A DNA stretch of 64,000 nucleotides from Centroberyx gerrardi (GCF_048128805.1 NC_136005.1:17696260-17760259); one strand, 5' to 3'; counted from the stretch's first letter, positions 10,209-53,936 are shown. Numbers and translations: made by a program. The notes: generated from the letters alone by a model not told the origin.

Positions 10209-13200
10209 AATTGCCATTATTACACAGAGATAATAGTCTGCCTGTTAGATTATATTTTATTTTACTGCAAGTGAATCTAGCTCAGGGAGCGTTTGATTGA
10301 AGTTGCCATAGGTCAGTGCCACAGTGCACTTTATCTCTCCAGTGTTACCTAAGAGTCCTCTCTGGAGTAGTAATCTGAGCATTCCTGTAATACGTGCGTC
10401 TGTTACCGCTGAAACGGGGGAGGTGAAATGCCAAGGTGTGGGCTTCTGAGGCCTCATGTGAGGAGGGATCTGAGCGGGTCAGGTTGACTGGGGCCCTGCT
10501 CATGTGACCTGGGTGGGAGGCTGACGAGAGCAGGCATGTGAGTTTGGAGAGGGGGCTGCCTCAGAGTGGTGATTGTTGCCAGGGAAAGCACACACACTGT
10601 GGCCCAGTGGCCTGCTGCACCTCTCTGGGGGTGGAGAGCTGCAGAGGAACAAAAGAGCCTCTTCAGCGGAGCACAGCTCTTTGTCAAAAACACAAGTCTC
10701 ACAAGTGGATGACTGGTGGACCTGAAGGTTTGCATGGTGCTGTTTTATGAACAAACCAAAACTGTTAATCCAATGAGCTGTGCAACTACCACTATGATCT
10801 TAGTGTCAGTAATCTGTAACAGGAGAACCACTGATGTTAGTTTAATTGGGTATGACTAAATATTATGCATAAATATTCTTTTCGCTAAGAGTTTGTGTAT
10901 CTAAGTACACAAATTAATCTCCTCCCCCCCCCCCCCCCCCCCCATACACTCACACACTCCCCCGGAGATAAGGGCGACATATAACCCTGAGTTGGCTATG
11001 TTTTATTTAATCTGTTTTGCTCAGCATCTTCACTATCAACTATGATGGAGGAGTGTAGATAAGATAAGGCTTCGGGAACGGTGATCAGCAACATGGCAAA
11101 GACTTTTACTGATTCAATTAAGATGTGTTGCAATCATTGCCCGTCGTATCAATGTATGTATCATTTTATCAAAGGCTATGATAGGTTCATAATGGGATTT
11201 AGAGAGATGGCATTTTATTCTGTGGTCAACACATTTTACTTGCTCAGGGGAAGATCATGCTTGGTGTTACAAGTATAGGTAAATGCGCAATGATACCTGA
11301 CATGTTCTTTTATCGTCTTTTGAGATTGCTGAGATTGTCCCCACTGATCTAGATGAGATAAAAAATGATTGTAGTTGGTATCATCACCAACTGTAGATAA
11401 CCGATGCCACCGTAATCTATGTACCTTGTAAAAATCTGTCTTTGTAAACTGTAAGATAATTTCACATTGGAAATCTGTACATTTTACAAGCTAAAACAAA
11501 ACATGAAAATATCTTATATCACATGAGAGGCAACTGTCCTCATCCTTCGACTCACAGACAGATAAAGGGGGTTTGGTAATGCATGGAAACTGTGAGGCTG
11601 TGGTAACATTATCATGATTGTTTAAGACAAGATCTGTTAAGGGTGTGTTGAGCAGTGTAAGGCTGATCTCACAAAACTACAGCTATCCTATTGCTCTGAA
11701 TATTATACATCATCAAATTTTGAATTCAGGTTTAGATCATCTCCATATTTCAAGACTGTTGAAATAGTGGCTCACATTACAGTCAGTTGATATAATCAGT
11801 CATTTCCAAAGATAATAATTCATATGAGCAAAATGTACGCAATATGTTCTGCACTGTGAGCAATTAACTTATCAAGCCATCAAGGTAGTTTTGTTTATTT
11901 GCAGACAAATGCATTTTAACATTCTTGATGAGAAGAAGACATGCCATTTCCTTTGTGTTATCGCGACGCCTGGCCCCACAGCGCAGTAATCAAGGCCAAC
12001 ATCTCTGTGCCATTAAGGCGGTTGTTTCCAAAGCCTCCCTGCTGATAGCTGCGCTCATGCTAGGAGACACCGGGCCGTCCCAGCAGTCTGCATGGCGTCA
12101 GACGACTGGATGGTGCCTCTCTGTTCGCTCCATGCTCTTTAGGTTTGTGAGGCCTGACGCAACTTGGAACCGTTAGCCCCATTTTTGTCCTATCCTGTGA
12201 AGCCTGTGGGCCTCCTGGGCGAGGTATAGTTTTGTGGTAACATCATTATCTCTCATTAACTTCACTCTATATGGGCTTGTTACAGAAAAAGCAACCTCAT
12301 TAGGATGTGAGGGTTTTGAAATCTTAGTCAGCAGAAGCCCCTCACTCAAAAGACCATGCTCTGCGTTTGTGTGACTATCTATGTAAATGACAGAGACAGA
12401 AGTTTTGGAATAGAGAGAGCAGCGTCGGCCTCTGACCTTGGCAAATTTGTGTAATTATGTCAAAGCCGGGGCCACAGGGCAACCTGTTCTGCATTCTTCA
12501 CAGGACATGCTGCCCATTAAAGCATTCATTAAACACAGCTTAGCTCAGCGAGTGACCAGGAAATCTGATGAAATTAGTCTCAAGCTGTGTTTCCACTATA
12601 GCAGACACACCTGACGGACCGAGTCGGCTGTTTTCCGTTTCCCCGTTCAACTTGCCGTCCAGATAGAGAGAAACCAGAGAATACTTCAGATCAAAACATG
12701 TGAGACATTAGGCTCTTTGTGTGCTGGGTTTATGATATGTTTAAGTGACTAAACCGACTGCAGTGCAGCATGTGCTCACGATGACCAGATGTTGAGTCTC
12801 AGTCGCTGAGCAAGAGAGTGGCCATCTTTCCTCCTCTGATGTAACTGAAGACAAACGATTCATTATTTGACACAGGTTCATGTCACAGCTTCTCAATTTA
12901 TTGAGATCAACTGAATTATAAATTATCATGTTCAACTGAGTGACTCTTAGTTGAGTAAAGTCAAAAACATCTACACCATCCGTGTGCGCATACATGCAGA
13001 CGTATAGTGCAGTACAGGAAAGTGACTTGTTGAAATGTAAAAAAGAGACAAGTATTCAACAGTATCACAACAGATGTCTTTATATGAATCATTTGAATGT
13101 GCTGAGCAATACAGCACATAAGCATACTTAAACAGGCACAGAAATGCTTGTGCTTCAGGAACTAATCTCTATAGTTTAGTATCGACAATAAGTTACAATC

Positions 13201-13687
13201 ACAGCATTTTATGAGCTAAAGTGTCTTGAAAAAAATACCTTATGTAACAGAAATGTCTCTGTGTTGGCACTGATAAGAAAAAGATCCTGAAATCATCCCA
13301 GAATGAGGAAAACAACGCATTTTATAAAAACACAATTTAAAAAAATATTTATTTCTATTGGTCACAGCACTTTTTCCTTTAATGTAGTTTGATTGTGGAG
13401 GTGGACTCAAAATAGCTGCAGCAAATATTCACTAATCATTTAGTGGTATTTTCTACAGTACAATTGCAACATGTAATTTTCACTATTATCAATGATAGGG
13501 TATTATAAACAAATCTCCAAACGCTATATCAAAATCCTTCTTTTTTCCATCAATGATGAAGCACCGCTCATGCGTTGTCTTTGATATAAAACCAGATACA
13601 TACACGTCATTGTTTTAAAAGCAGATCTACGGCTGATTCTGTTGTGCTGTCAAGTCTCTATGCGGGTAATTCACCTACACGCTGCCA
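10209..13687. other. Intergenic region between the two claudins, no gene seen
   Basis: About 3.5 kb of mostly AT-rich sequence, apart from the C20 run. Open frames are short and unlike known proteins. The right part, 13000-13687, is downstream of the minus-strand claudin and presumably contains its 3' UTR. A few segments (for example 12430-12560) are GC-balanced and could be conserved non-coding elements, but nothing in the sequence alone proves it. Confidence 0.5.
10924..10943. repeat. Homopolymer C20
   Basis: Uninterrupted run of 20 C in the claudin-claudin intergenic region. Assembly length here may be unreliable. Confidence 0.9.
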
Positions 13688-14347
13688 TTAAACATACTCT
13701 GAGCGCTTCCTGGGGGAAATGTCTGTACTCCTGACCTGGTATCTCCGCTGCAGCACGGGCTGAGCTTCCGTCTGTGAGCACAAGCAAGAGGAGACCAGAA
13801 GAAGCCCGGCCACCACGAGGAGAAATCCTCCCACCCAGCCGCAGAACAGGGCATCACCAAACTCCCATCGCGGCACCACATCAGGCACGGTCTCATCAAA
13901 GAATTGTAACACTGCTAAATGGGCGACATAGGACACTGGGATCAGACAGAGGACTCCAGCCAGCATCCCCAGCACTCCTCCCATGACGGTCAGCATCCTC
14001 TTGGTCCGATAGCCGCCCTGTCCTTTACAGCTGTTGACCAGGTAAAGTCCCGGTATGGCCAGCAGGATCCCCAGCAGGCCCGTGGCGAGGGAAATGCACA
14101 TGAAGATGCGGGCCAGCTTGAGGTCGTAGGAGAGGCCCAGCAGACTGTCATAAGATCTACACTCCATGCCCCCGACCTCCTGCACCACGCACGTCTCCCA
14201 CAAGCCCAGCTCGTAGCTCTCTATGGCCAGCAGCTCAGTGGACATGGTCAGCCACTGTGGCATGATGGTGGTGGCTAGTGCGCACAGCCACGCTCCAACA
14301 TACACAAACATCCCCAGCAGCTCCAAAGCGCAGGCGCACGTGTCCAT
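13688..14347 (-). CDS. Claudin-22/24-like tight-junction membrane protein
   Basis: Single-exon gene, 219 aa. I place the start at the ATG at 14347, which has a good context (ACCATGG); the open frame continues upstream only through a GTG codon. Four hydrophobic segments lie at about 8-28, 78-102, 117-138 and 167-190. The first loop holds W32, GLW at 48-50, C53 and C63, followed by R80, the complete claudin signature. The stretch VPDVVPRWEFGDALF before TM4 closely resembles claudin-22/24. The tail ends SEYV, the canonical PDZ ligand for ZO proteins, unlike the neighbouring claudin-34-like gene. In mammals CLDN22 and CLDN24 sit beside WWC2; here the gene sits 3.9 kb upstream of, and divergent from, wwc3. 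Subtype numbering in fish is uncertain, so no symbol is given. Confidence 0.9.
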   Translation of the reverse strand: MDTCACALELLGMFVYVGAWLCALATTIMPQWLTMSTELLAIESYELGLWETCVVQEVGGMECRSYDSLLGLSYDLKLARIFMCISLATGLLGILLAIPGLYLVNSCKGQGGYRTKRMLTVMGGVLGMLAGVLCLIPVSYVAHLAVLQFFDETVPDVVPRWEFGDALFCGWVGGFLLVVAGLLLVSSCLCSQTEAQPVLQRRYQVRSTDISPRKRSEYV

Positions 14348-17160
14348 GGTTCGCCCCTCTGTGGCCTCCACTCCACGCTCGGCAGACCCGCAAGACTTCT
14401 CCTGGCTGCACTTCAGATGGAAAGGCTCGCAGCGTCCAGTTGGGACAGAAGCCGCTCAGTACACCTGCTAATTAGAGTTGACCACTCTGGCTCTCGGCGA
14501 GGAGCCGTTTCACAAACAGTTCCCACTCAGAGAAGCACACATCCTCTGTGGCAGGGAGGAAAGGCCCTCCCCTTTGTGGTCCTCCTGCTCCTCTGCTGTG
14601 CCAATGGGCAGAGGAGGCAGAGGCAGAGATGGCCAGCCTTCGACAAGATCACTGTCAAATGCTTCCTCTGCAATAGCGGACCATGAGGGATGCAATTAAA
14701 TGCAGACAGGATATTATTTTTATGCAGATTGTTGCAGATATTGGGACTAGTTGGGACTGGCCTCACGCCCTGCCCTCTGTTTCTATTCATCCTGTTTCTC
14801 CTCTCAGTAGTGACAGGCAATTTCAGTGGGCTTGTACGGATAAACACATTATGACGGGCAAACACAAAAAAAACATGACCAGGTTGTTTACGCTATCATT
14901 TGCAAATGCCAGGCTGAGCAGACAGAGATAAGCTTCCCATGACCTGGGATGCCAGTTCTGCTCCCGACAGAGAAACTATGAAATTGCCGGGTTTTTATCT
15001 CACTGGGGAATCCTTGATGTTTAAAACTGAAATGCTTCATTTTACAGTACTCACTACTGTCCTCAAGCAGCACAAAGCAATCATACTGTACTGAGTAAAC
15101 ACACACAGTCTCAAGGCCTCTTATGGAGATCTGCAGCCGATGCATTCCATGTATCTATTTTAATTCATTTATTATAGAGTTTTTAAGGTAGATGCAGTCT
15201 CTTTAATGAATTCTGAAGTTTACTCTACTTTTTCAGTACTGATCATTATGTAGGTATGTCTAATTGGTGATAATGCATGATGAAATTTGATTCCTGCAAA
15301 AATAGCAGATAAAAATGAAAACAGAAGTGTGATCTGTGTGATTGAAACGTTGTTTTGAGCGTCTTAATAAATTGCATTTTTGGAGAGCAACAGTGTCCCA
15401 TCTTCTATTTTCATTTTTGGTCAGTTTTGATGTCTGCACCTGATAAAACTGGATATACACATTATACCTTCTATTTCTTTAAAGAAACAGCCCAACCTTT
15501 TATATTCAGGAGTTTGACACAGCTGGTCTCAAAGTCAGGCCTTTCGCTGCATGTGATTGGAAAGGATTGGTTGAGAAACAACAGTGCAGCTTATTGTGCG
15601 TATGGTCTCCGATATGAACACTATGTAGCCTGTGAGAACTGACAGTAGGAGGCTAAAGATCAAAGCTATGATGTGCGAAAATGTTTCTCAGCCATAAACA
15701 CACACAGTTGTACGCATCACACACAAACACGCAAACAAAAATGCATACATAAAACCCCCGTCCCGCTGAAGCCTTCCTCCTCTGGGGAACAAAATGCTCA
15801 GCTGACCGGACTGATGTCTTGGCAGTGACTCCACGCTGCCTGGCTGCACACGTGCACGCACCATACACACACAACCCGCTGCACTGACGTCAGACTGCAA
15901 CAGAAGGAATGCAACCAGTGGCGTCACCAGGCATCAACCCACCCTGCCCCACAAAAAATGGTGGACTGGTACCGCACTCACTGCACGACTCCATCAATTA
16001 TCACCCCAGGTAATTGCTTACCAAGAGATGACTGCTGACTTATGTAACTCTATTAGACATCAGACAAAAACTAGACACATAAATATTTTTGGGATGATCT
16101 TAAAGGGGCAATAAATCAGATTTTTACTGCCATGACACAAAATGACCACAATATATCTACTGGGTTTTTTTTTATAGGGCTGTTGATCAATAACTCAGTG
16201 ATTACTTCTGGTGCTGAGATTTGTGGCTTTCAAAATTCACTTTCGGGTCCGAACTCACTGGGTCTTTCTTAACATGCCTTCTTGTGTGTTCTTGTGCGTT
16301 GTATGATTCCAAAACAAAAAACACTGAGGACAGAGCGGACGGATAAAGACCCCAGAAGTTTACTTGCCAATTGAAGATACATCGGATGGAGACTTGGCTG
16401 ACAGGAACAAATGGGAAGCCCCAAGATTCATTGCGAGAATGACACATGTCCAAACAACGCAATATAGTCTACAGTACAGAGCCGTAGATCTCTAACTTTA
16501 AAGATGTATTATCTGCCCTCGAGTTTTTGAGAAGTTCACTCTCTCCAAGACAACTTGGGAAGAACGTTCTTCACAAGGACCCAAATGTCAACTTGGCATT
16601 CTTAGATTGATAATAACCTTCTGTTTTGGAGCGAAAACTCCTCCTCTTCCCCCTTTCAAGACACTTCAAACCTCCTTCTCCTGTGCTAGAGACTTGTGTA
16701 GGAGGACATACAGTAAGTACTATCAATGTTGTTGCAATTCCTGCTACTCGCCAATAGAGGTCGATAAAGGCCCTAGATTATTTAATGTCCCTTTAATTCC
16801 ACAAATGGTCTAGAACTGAATCTACCTCCTCTTGAAGCCCCCCCAAACACTCACTCACACACAAACACATGGTACATATCCTACAAACACAAACACAAAT
16901 CTATAGTCATAGGCCTATAGACATGTAAAAAAAAAAAAAAAACATCTCCCCTCTCCTCCACTTACTCCAATTACTCTCCAAAACTCTCACTCTACCTCTC
17001 TCTTTAGCTCCTATTTATACCTTTTCTACCACTGTTCTCTGATATGATCATTCAGTGGCCATAGGAATATTGTCAGGACGCTACAGCTATGACCCTTGCA
17101 CTCCTTACCATTGGTAATTTCGGTGATGTAGGAACTGAAGCTTATTCTACTATTGCTCTC
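14348..17160. other. Intergenic region between the claudin-22-like gene and wwc3, no gene seen
   Basis: The first few hundred bases (14348-14680) are GC-rich and lie upstream of the minus-strand claudin, so its promoter is expected here. The remainder is AT-rich with short CA-rich stretches (15700-15740, 16855-16895) and an A18 run near 16927. No convincing coding or RNA gene was found. Confidence 0.5.
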
Positions 17161-17162
17161 AC

Positions 17163-17216
17163 TGTAAGTCACTGTGGACAAGAGCATCAGCTAGATGCCT
17201 AAAATGTACATTTTAA
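17163..17216 (+). repeat. SINE 3' tail fragment
   Basis: GTAAGTCACTGTGGACAAGA followed by GCATCAGCTAGATGCCTAAA and ATGTACATTTTA is a mutated copy of the common teleost SINE tail 'GTAAGTCGCTTTGGATAAAA GCGTCTGCTAAATG'. Only the tail is recognisable; the tRNA-like head was not found. Confidence 0.6.
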
Positions 17217-17839
17217 GCTGGTTGCATCGATGGAAGAATAAAGACCCAGACGGTGACATGTTCTTGATAATACAACGGTCAAAGTGTCATCAAACCTTGT
17301 ACTCTCTGAGAAAACAAGGTACAAGGCTTTTGCCTTTTTGTAAAGTACAACAACTCTGTACCTTGTTTTCTGACAATGTAAAGGAGGATATCTGTCTGTG
17401 GAAGTTGCCCTCCCTTTAGTTAGAGCATCGTGAGCATCACCTCTGGACCAACAACAGACTGACAGGTCAGGTTTGTCCCTGAAGTATCTATTCAAGACAT
17501 AAGGTGGCGCTGTGGTACCACTGAAAAAACCCAGCAGTCAACAACAAACCACGGGCAGGTTTTACATTAACAATCATGGCCTAAATGCACTGGATTTTGA
17601 GAAGTAGTAGTTGATAGTCTGTATGATTGCCCTTTTTTTAAATAATAAAAATTGTTAGGGATAGTTACCAACTTGTTGGGAGGCCACGCTTATCTAGTTT
17701 GGAAGAGCTAAACTAAACATTACTGTTTGTTATTGTTGCTGTTACTGCGGTTTCTTTTATCGTTGTTGCTCTCGGTGCCGTTGCTGTTTAGTAAAGCTGC
17801 AAACTGAAATAGTATTACATTTCTTTAGTAAAACTTTGA

Positions 17840-48038
<30,199 letters not shown>

Positions 48039-48640
48039 GAGCTTGCCTCTGTATTATGTGACTAAATATGAAGTATTTGTCGAATTTTGTAAACTCATGA
48101 AGTACAAAGTGTAGTTATTTCTACAAAGGACACAGGCAATGACATGCAGATTTTGAAGATTAGAAGGTTTCACATTTTCAGAGGTGTTTGTGTGGCTATA
48201 CTTATGAACATAAACATGCACACAAACAATTATTGACAACAGCGTGGCTGTTCATTTCCTTTTTGGGGAAGAGGCCTTTCATAAGAAAACAGTATCTCTT
48301 TACTCTTGTATGAGTTATTTCTGTTGTTTGTGCTTACAAAAGGCTGGAAGACGGGAACAAAGTCAGTTTGAACAAATTCACTGTACTGTAACTTATTTTA
48401 TAGTACTTTTCCTTGAAGGAAATTAAAACGCTTCCTGCTTTTAAGTGTATTTTGTAGCTTTGAACAAATAGCACTTCAGTGTTTTTACATACAGTAAAAT
48501 GGAACTATTGTCTGATTTTGTTTCTGTTACCTAATTCTTAAGAGTTATTTACATAAAATGTCACTTTGTAATCCACTTTTATTACAGATGTCATCGTCCT
48601 TTTGTTGTTATGTTATTAAAATTAATATTAATTATTTCAT
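48039..48640 (+). other. wwc3: wwc3 3' UTR (end uncertain)
   Basis: AT-rich non-coding sequence after the wwc3 stop. No AATAAA was found nearby. ATTAAA variants at 48422-48427 and 48615-48620 are the best poly(A) signal candidates. Confidence 0.4.
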
Positions 48641-50867
48641 GTACTTTTCAATATATGGATGAATATATGAAACACTGTATTCAGATTTTTTATGATGTCT
48701 GTATGAACATCTGCAGTGTTACCTCTTGTGAAGATAAAACCATTAAACGACGTCTTGATGCTCTAGTTTTTGATCAGTTACATTTGATATGCAAAGTCAA
48801 AGAGCAGGTAATAACAAACATGACTTATTTAATGAGTAACCTCTTCTGGGATTTTCTTACAGTGACTCTTGTTTTTGCTGTAACCACAAACAGGTTGTGA
48901 TGACCCATTTGAATCTAAACCTGCAGATTCTTAAGAAGTCTACCGCACACCAGGAAAGGTAGCTTTGTCAGCTAGTTGTCTTCATACAACATCCTGTTTA
49001 AGCCTTTCCACATAAGCCACTAGAAGTTGGGTAGAGGCAGAATGTTGTAGCTCTACTTGTTTGCTCTCAGGTCAGGTGGCTCTGGCAGAGCAGAAACTGT
49101 CAAACATATTTCTCATCCAGTAGGCATGCATGAGGCATTTCTAATGATCTATAATTAACTGCAATGCATACCTAAAATGTTAAATTCCTCAGTCCCACGC
49201 AGGCAAATGCAGCTGACACGTTTCAGAAACACACACTCAGCCCTCCAGGCAAACCAGTCCCAGGTCTCTGCTTGTCTGTCGAGTTAACCGAGAAGTTGGG
49301 GGCCACTTTCACAAACATGTAGTGGAGATGTTTATTGCAAACAATCTGTCTGCAACTTAGTCTGTGATGCAGACCAAAGGAAGACATTATTCGGTACCAC
49401 ACAAAACAATTCTTTTATTATTTATAACAGCTTTTACATTTTAAAGTTGTGTTTTTTTATTCCACCAAGAATTGGCACAGTACAGCCACAAATTTCATTT
49501 TAAAATTATCTGTAACATCCCGCATTTCTGTATGTGGTGTTTGACCGTTTTAATGTAACTTGAAGTATCAAACATAACCATCCAGCAATCTTGTGCCTGA
49601 CTAAATTGTCAATTGGTTTTACAACTTGTAGTTTTCATAAAAAGCAAATAACAAAGAAATATCTAATGCTGAAAAAATAATGCATAAATAATTTCCGTTT
49701 GACCATGATTCAATTTCGCAACTGCAGGTGTGTATAAGAAAATAAAAAAACATAATAATTCTGTCCGAATCACTTCTGCAGACGCACAGTAATCACACTG
49801 CAGCACAGGAGATGACGGCTCATTCTCTTTGTGCAGGACCAAAGCACATTTCTGATTCAAAAAGTAAAAGATTGAAGTTGAAGCATAAATGAAAACCAAC
49901 CAGACTCAAGTTACCTGAGAGAAGAATCAGAATAGAAAAACTACCATTTTCTCTCATGACAATTAATATTTACCGTGCATTAGCAAGGCACATATTAAGA
50001 CATTGTTTACTTACATGGTCAACAAAACTGAACAAATTAAATTGATTTTTTTATGCACTGCCTGTTATTATTTTACTATTCACAGCAAAACCGGAACTCC
50101 ACCAGTTGGACAGGTGTTTGCCAATAAGATATGCTGCAGACTGTATTATGAAAGACAACATGCCTGACGCAGAGTGCGCTGTGGGATATCTGTCAGTGTT
50201 TACATCTCGTAAACCGAGGCCCTTCTGGTTCCCTTTGTAAATACACAATCATCAGACGATTTATTGCTCATACCTGTTATAGCTTTAGTATGAGAACATA
50301 TGCATGTGTGAGAAAATATCTGATTATTTCCTTTAATTCAAATTCTAAGAGCCATACATTTTAAACTATGATTTAAGGAATTATAAAAAAAAAAACAATC
50401 TGACATTGTACTTGTCAGGTTGTAAATGACTAATTTGTAACAGCCCTAAAAACATGACATCGTACCGATCATGTTTTGGTGGGTGAAACAGAGGGCAGTC
50501 TCAGATAAAAGATGAAACATGAGAGATGGTGCACCCTTTGATCAAAAACTCGTCTGTCTGCTTGTGGTATGAAATGTAATAACATTGGCACGGTCCCATA
50601 CGTTGCATGTATTTGGAGTTCGTAGGAACAAATTAAATATACTTATGCGTCATAATCCAGGAGAAAAGTTCACAAAGCAGCCTCAACACGTCCGACAACC
50701 TCTCTCCTCTTCACAAACAAGCCTGGGTCATGCCTTACACGCGAGTAAAAGAAGAAAATATCTGCACATCAGTCCCCATTCACCTGAACGATGGCCGCTA
50801 GTTCTCAAATTGGGGACTAAGACAATTTAGATTCTCGATCCAGTCAGTGTCTTCAGATCAGAGGCTT
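48641..50867. other. Convergent gene boundary, including the 3' UTR of the SEFIR gene
   Basis: wwc3 (plus) and the Act1-like gene (minus) converge here. On the minus strand, possible AATAAA signals correspond to TTTATT at 50261-50266, 49414-49419 and 49331-49336, so the minus-strand 3' UTR may extend up to about 1.5 kb. No additional gene was recognised. Confidence 0.45.
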
Positions 50868-51228
50868 CTATATGGGGATGGAAACAATGGTTGGTAGTTC
50901 TCCAATAGGAGGTGGATTATACTTCTCCACCCTCATCAGGCGCCGCAGAATGTCGTCCCGATCGCGCGGCCATCCGTAAACATGGGTGTTTTGGAGCCAG
51001 TTAGGGACGTGACACTAGGATCGAGGCACAGAGAGAGGGAGAGAGAGAGAGAATGAGATAGAATGGCAACATTAACAGTACATAAATATAACCACCGCAG
51101 CAGAACAAGGAGATAATGCAGTACAACATGAGACAGTTGAGGTTTGGGGGTTCAATTATACCACAGACTATAAAAAAATGTCGTGCCATGTTTGTATCTC
51201 AAGGGTAATGTCCCAGTAATATGATTAG

Positions 51229-51274
<46 letters not shown>

Positions 51275-53936
51275 CATGCATGTCATAGCACAGGGAATTG
51301 GATAATCAAACGTTAAATGAGAGGCAATATAGCTAGAAATGACAGGCATTCTCACTGTGCGGAGTATAAGACCTACCTTTTTAGCTCCAGGAAACAAGAT
51401 GGGAATGAATCTGAAATTCTTGCTTCCATTCTGAATGAATTCATTCTGTAGCTGGATGGCGAAAAAGAATGGAGAAAAAGAAATTAGAATAATAAGAAAG
51501 CTCAACAGACCTATAAGTGAATAATCGATATCAAACAGTCTTAAGGAAAGCAGCCTAAAATATGAGATGATTCTGGTGGAGGAGTGGTTGTGGACTCTCA
51601 CCTGTTTGTGTATGTAGACGGTGTTGAGCGTCCTCTCATCGTTCTCCAGGCTGACCGGGGAGGCCGTCACTGTCTCATAGTACTTCGGACTGATGACGAT
51701 GATGATCAGATACTCTTTCTGTGCGAGGGGATAACGTGAGGATGACTACATGTTGATAATTGGACCTGAGAATGAGCAAAACTGCTCAATATTACAGGTT
51801 TGCTCTTTAGAGAAAAATCAGCGTTGTTGGAGATGCTGGGATGGATGAGGTTAAGTTTTCAAGAGCTTTCACATCCTTCCCAGTTGGTCAGATCATCACA
51901 ATAAACCCCTTGTAAGAGGAATAAGATAAATGATCTCAACAAGTTCAGATGGTTAAAAAGGATCTGTGTTTTTACCTCACTGAGGTATCTCTCCATGAAG
52001 TCGATCTTGCTTATGCTCCTGAACTGCTGCTCAAACATGTCGATCTGAAACGAAAACATCAGTGAAGTCATTTTCCAGCTGATCTGTCCACAATGTATGC
52101 CAAAACTCTCCCTGCAATTAAACTGTCCCCGTGCCAAAACAAGAGAAATAAACAAGTGCATACATGCGTGTCAAAGCCGTTGTGTCGCAGCAGAGCAACA
52201 AAGTTGATGATCTCATTAACATGCTTGTCGTTGTCCGCTTCGTAAGTGACAAAGACCCTTCCTGTATTCATGAGCAATAAAAGAATGAGATGTCATTTTC
52301 TGGAAACAAAAAAAACATATAGAAGCATATAACATAGATCTAGTAGTCTACTTACTCTGCTCCAGAGAGAGCGGTGTGCTATAAGGAGGATTCCTCTGTT
52401 TAGCTGGAGTGTTGTGGCCACTACATGGAGAGAAAGATAATTTTTTATCAATCTCAGAAACATGCTGCATGGGCTGTGCAAGTCAAATATGTCTTGCTAC
52501 TCTAAATGATACCAAGCAATATCATTACAAAAACTCACTTCTGCATATAGCCAGCTCCAGGAAGTCTGCAATCATCTGCATCTGAAGCAGTAAAGAAAGA
52601 ATGAAGAAAAAAATCATGAATAGGACAGATCACACCAAATCCACTACTCTCGCTTTTTAATATATCTATCTTATGAATGGTGTGTGTAACTGGGGTTACT
52701 TGTGTCACTCTCTTTTTTTAGCCTTTCTATTTGTATTGTATTACTCTTATGTACATTGTTTATTACTCATTAGTGTACTGTCCTATAATGTCCTGCCTGC
52801 TGTAACACTGCAATTTCCCCTTGGGGATCAACAAAGTACTATCCCATCTTATCCTATCCTAAATAGAACGACAGACTCACAGTACGGGCCATAAACTGGG
52901 TGGTATCCAGGCCTGAGGTTTTGGGGGGGCACAGGCCCCCTGTTGAAGGCGTCTGCAGGGCATTGTGCGCAGCAGGCCGCACCCTGGGGTGAGCAGTAGT
53001 AGGGAGACAGGGTGTGGTGATACAAGTTGGCCGATGGCGGGTTGGAGTGCAGGGAGAGGGGCTGCTCCAGACTGGTCAGACTGCCGCTGTTGCTGCCTGG
53101 GAGGGACAAGAATTTGTTCCTGGAGTAGGAGCTCTCCACAGAATATCTGGAGTGATCTTTAGGGGAGAGACAGGAGGGCAGGCTGTTTGGATAGCCCGAC
53201 CAGCCGCTGGCGAAGCTGGGGTGAAGCCAGGAGCCGTCAGCCTGACTGGGGAAGGGAGTCGGCTGGCTGTAGCCGGGCGGCAAGCCGTGAGGCGGCTGGT
53301 AGGCGCAGTAGCTCGGCCCGGACTGGTGGGGCAGAGCGTGGCTGCGCTTATGTTCCTGATCTCTGCTCAAACCCTGTCGACTGAACAGAGACTCGTCGGT
53401 GGAGGTGGCGTGCTGCGGGAGGGGGCGGCGCCCGTCAAGATGAGGGGTGGAGTCTGACTCGGGCACCACGCTGCCTTCACACTCCTCCTTACTCATGGTC
53501 TCGTCGTCCTCCTCCGGAGTGTTGTGGTGATCTCTCAGGTATCTGCCCAGCTGGTTGACGTGGCTACGAGGGAGGAGCGGTTTTAGTCACAACATTCGTT
53601 TGGAAGGTGGTTGTCAAGACCACTGAGGATCTGTGTGGTCATGATTCCTGTAAGCGTTAAACTGTGTTCTACTTTTATCACTGCCTATCAAAGTCAGATA
53701 GCTACTGTGGTTAGCTCTAAAAAGAAACAACATCCACATTTCAAGTCCATATCAAATCAAACAATCTAAAGGTGCTTACTACAGCAAGAGGCAGAGTGTA
53801 GATCATATGAATTGTGCACTTGCTACTGTATATCATGTGTAAAACTGATGTGTATTTACTGTCATATTCACCTATTTGGTGCTGAAGCTGAGTAGAGTGG
53901 AGCGGGCAGCATCATTAGGCCTCTTCCGCCTGACAT
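50868..53936 (-). CDS. traf3ip2l: SEFIR-domain adaptor, TRAF3IP2 (Act1/CIKS)-like
   Basis: Nine coding exons on the minus strand: 53872-53936, 52881-53563, 52539-52581, 52356-52420, 52164-52261, 51976-52044, 51602-51718, 51377-51451, 50868-51014 (TAG at 50868-50870). Phases all match and total 453 aa. The N-terminal half is Pro/Ser/Tyr-rich and includes PEEDDE, a fit to the TRAF6-binding pattern PxExxE. From about residue 286 comes the SEFIR domain: RRVFVTYEADNDKHVNEIIN, IDMFEQQFRSI, FMERYL, LIIIVISPKYYE, EFIQNGSKNFRFIPILFPGA and PNWLQNTHVYGWPRD. Act1 links IL-17 receptors, through SEFIR-SEFIR contact, to TRAF6 and NF-kB. Human TRAF3IP2 lies beside FYN/REV3L, not WWC3, so this could be the fish 'traf3ip2-like' paralogue or a moved orthologue. 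The first coding exon is the least certain part: its ATG (53936) has a weak context, and the next in-frame ATG is at 53496. Confidence 0.87.
51233..51270. repeat. (TG)19 microsatellite
   Basis: Pure TG array in the last intron of the SEFIR gene (CA-rich in the transcript). Confidence 0.97.
52640..52862 (+). mobile_element. 5'-truncated LINE tail in a SEFIR-gene intron
   Basis: The end CAATTTCCCCTTGGGGATCA followed by ACAAAGTACTATCCCATCTT and ATCCTATCCT is the standard 3' terminus of a teleost LINE (a 'tttccccttgggatcaataaagt' tail with a short tandem end). The left boundary is approximate. It is inserted opposite to the host gene's transcription, between coding exons 2 and 3. Confidence 0.6.

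Noticed and set aside
48610-48900. 96-codon frame in the wwc3 3' flank
   Set aside because: AT-rich with no recognisable domain or splice context; consistent with chance in UTR or intergenic DNA.
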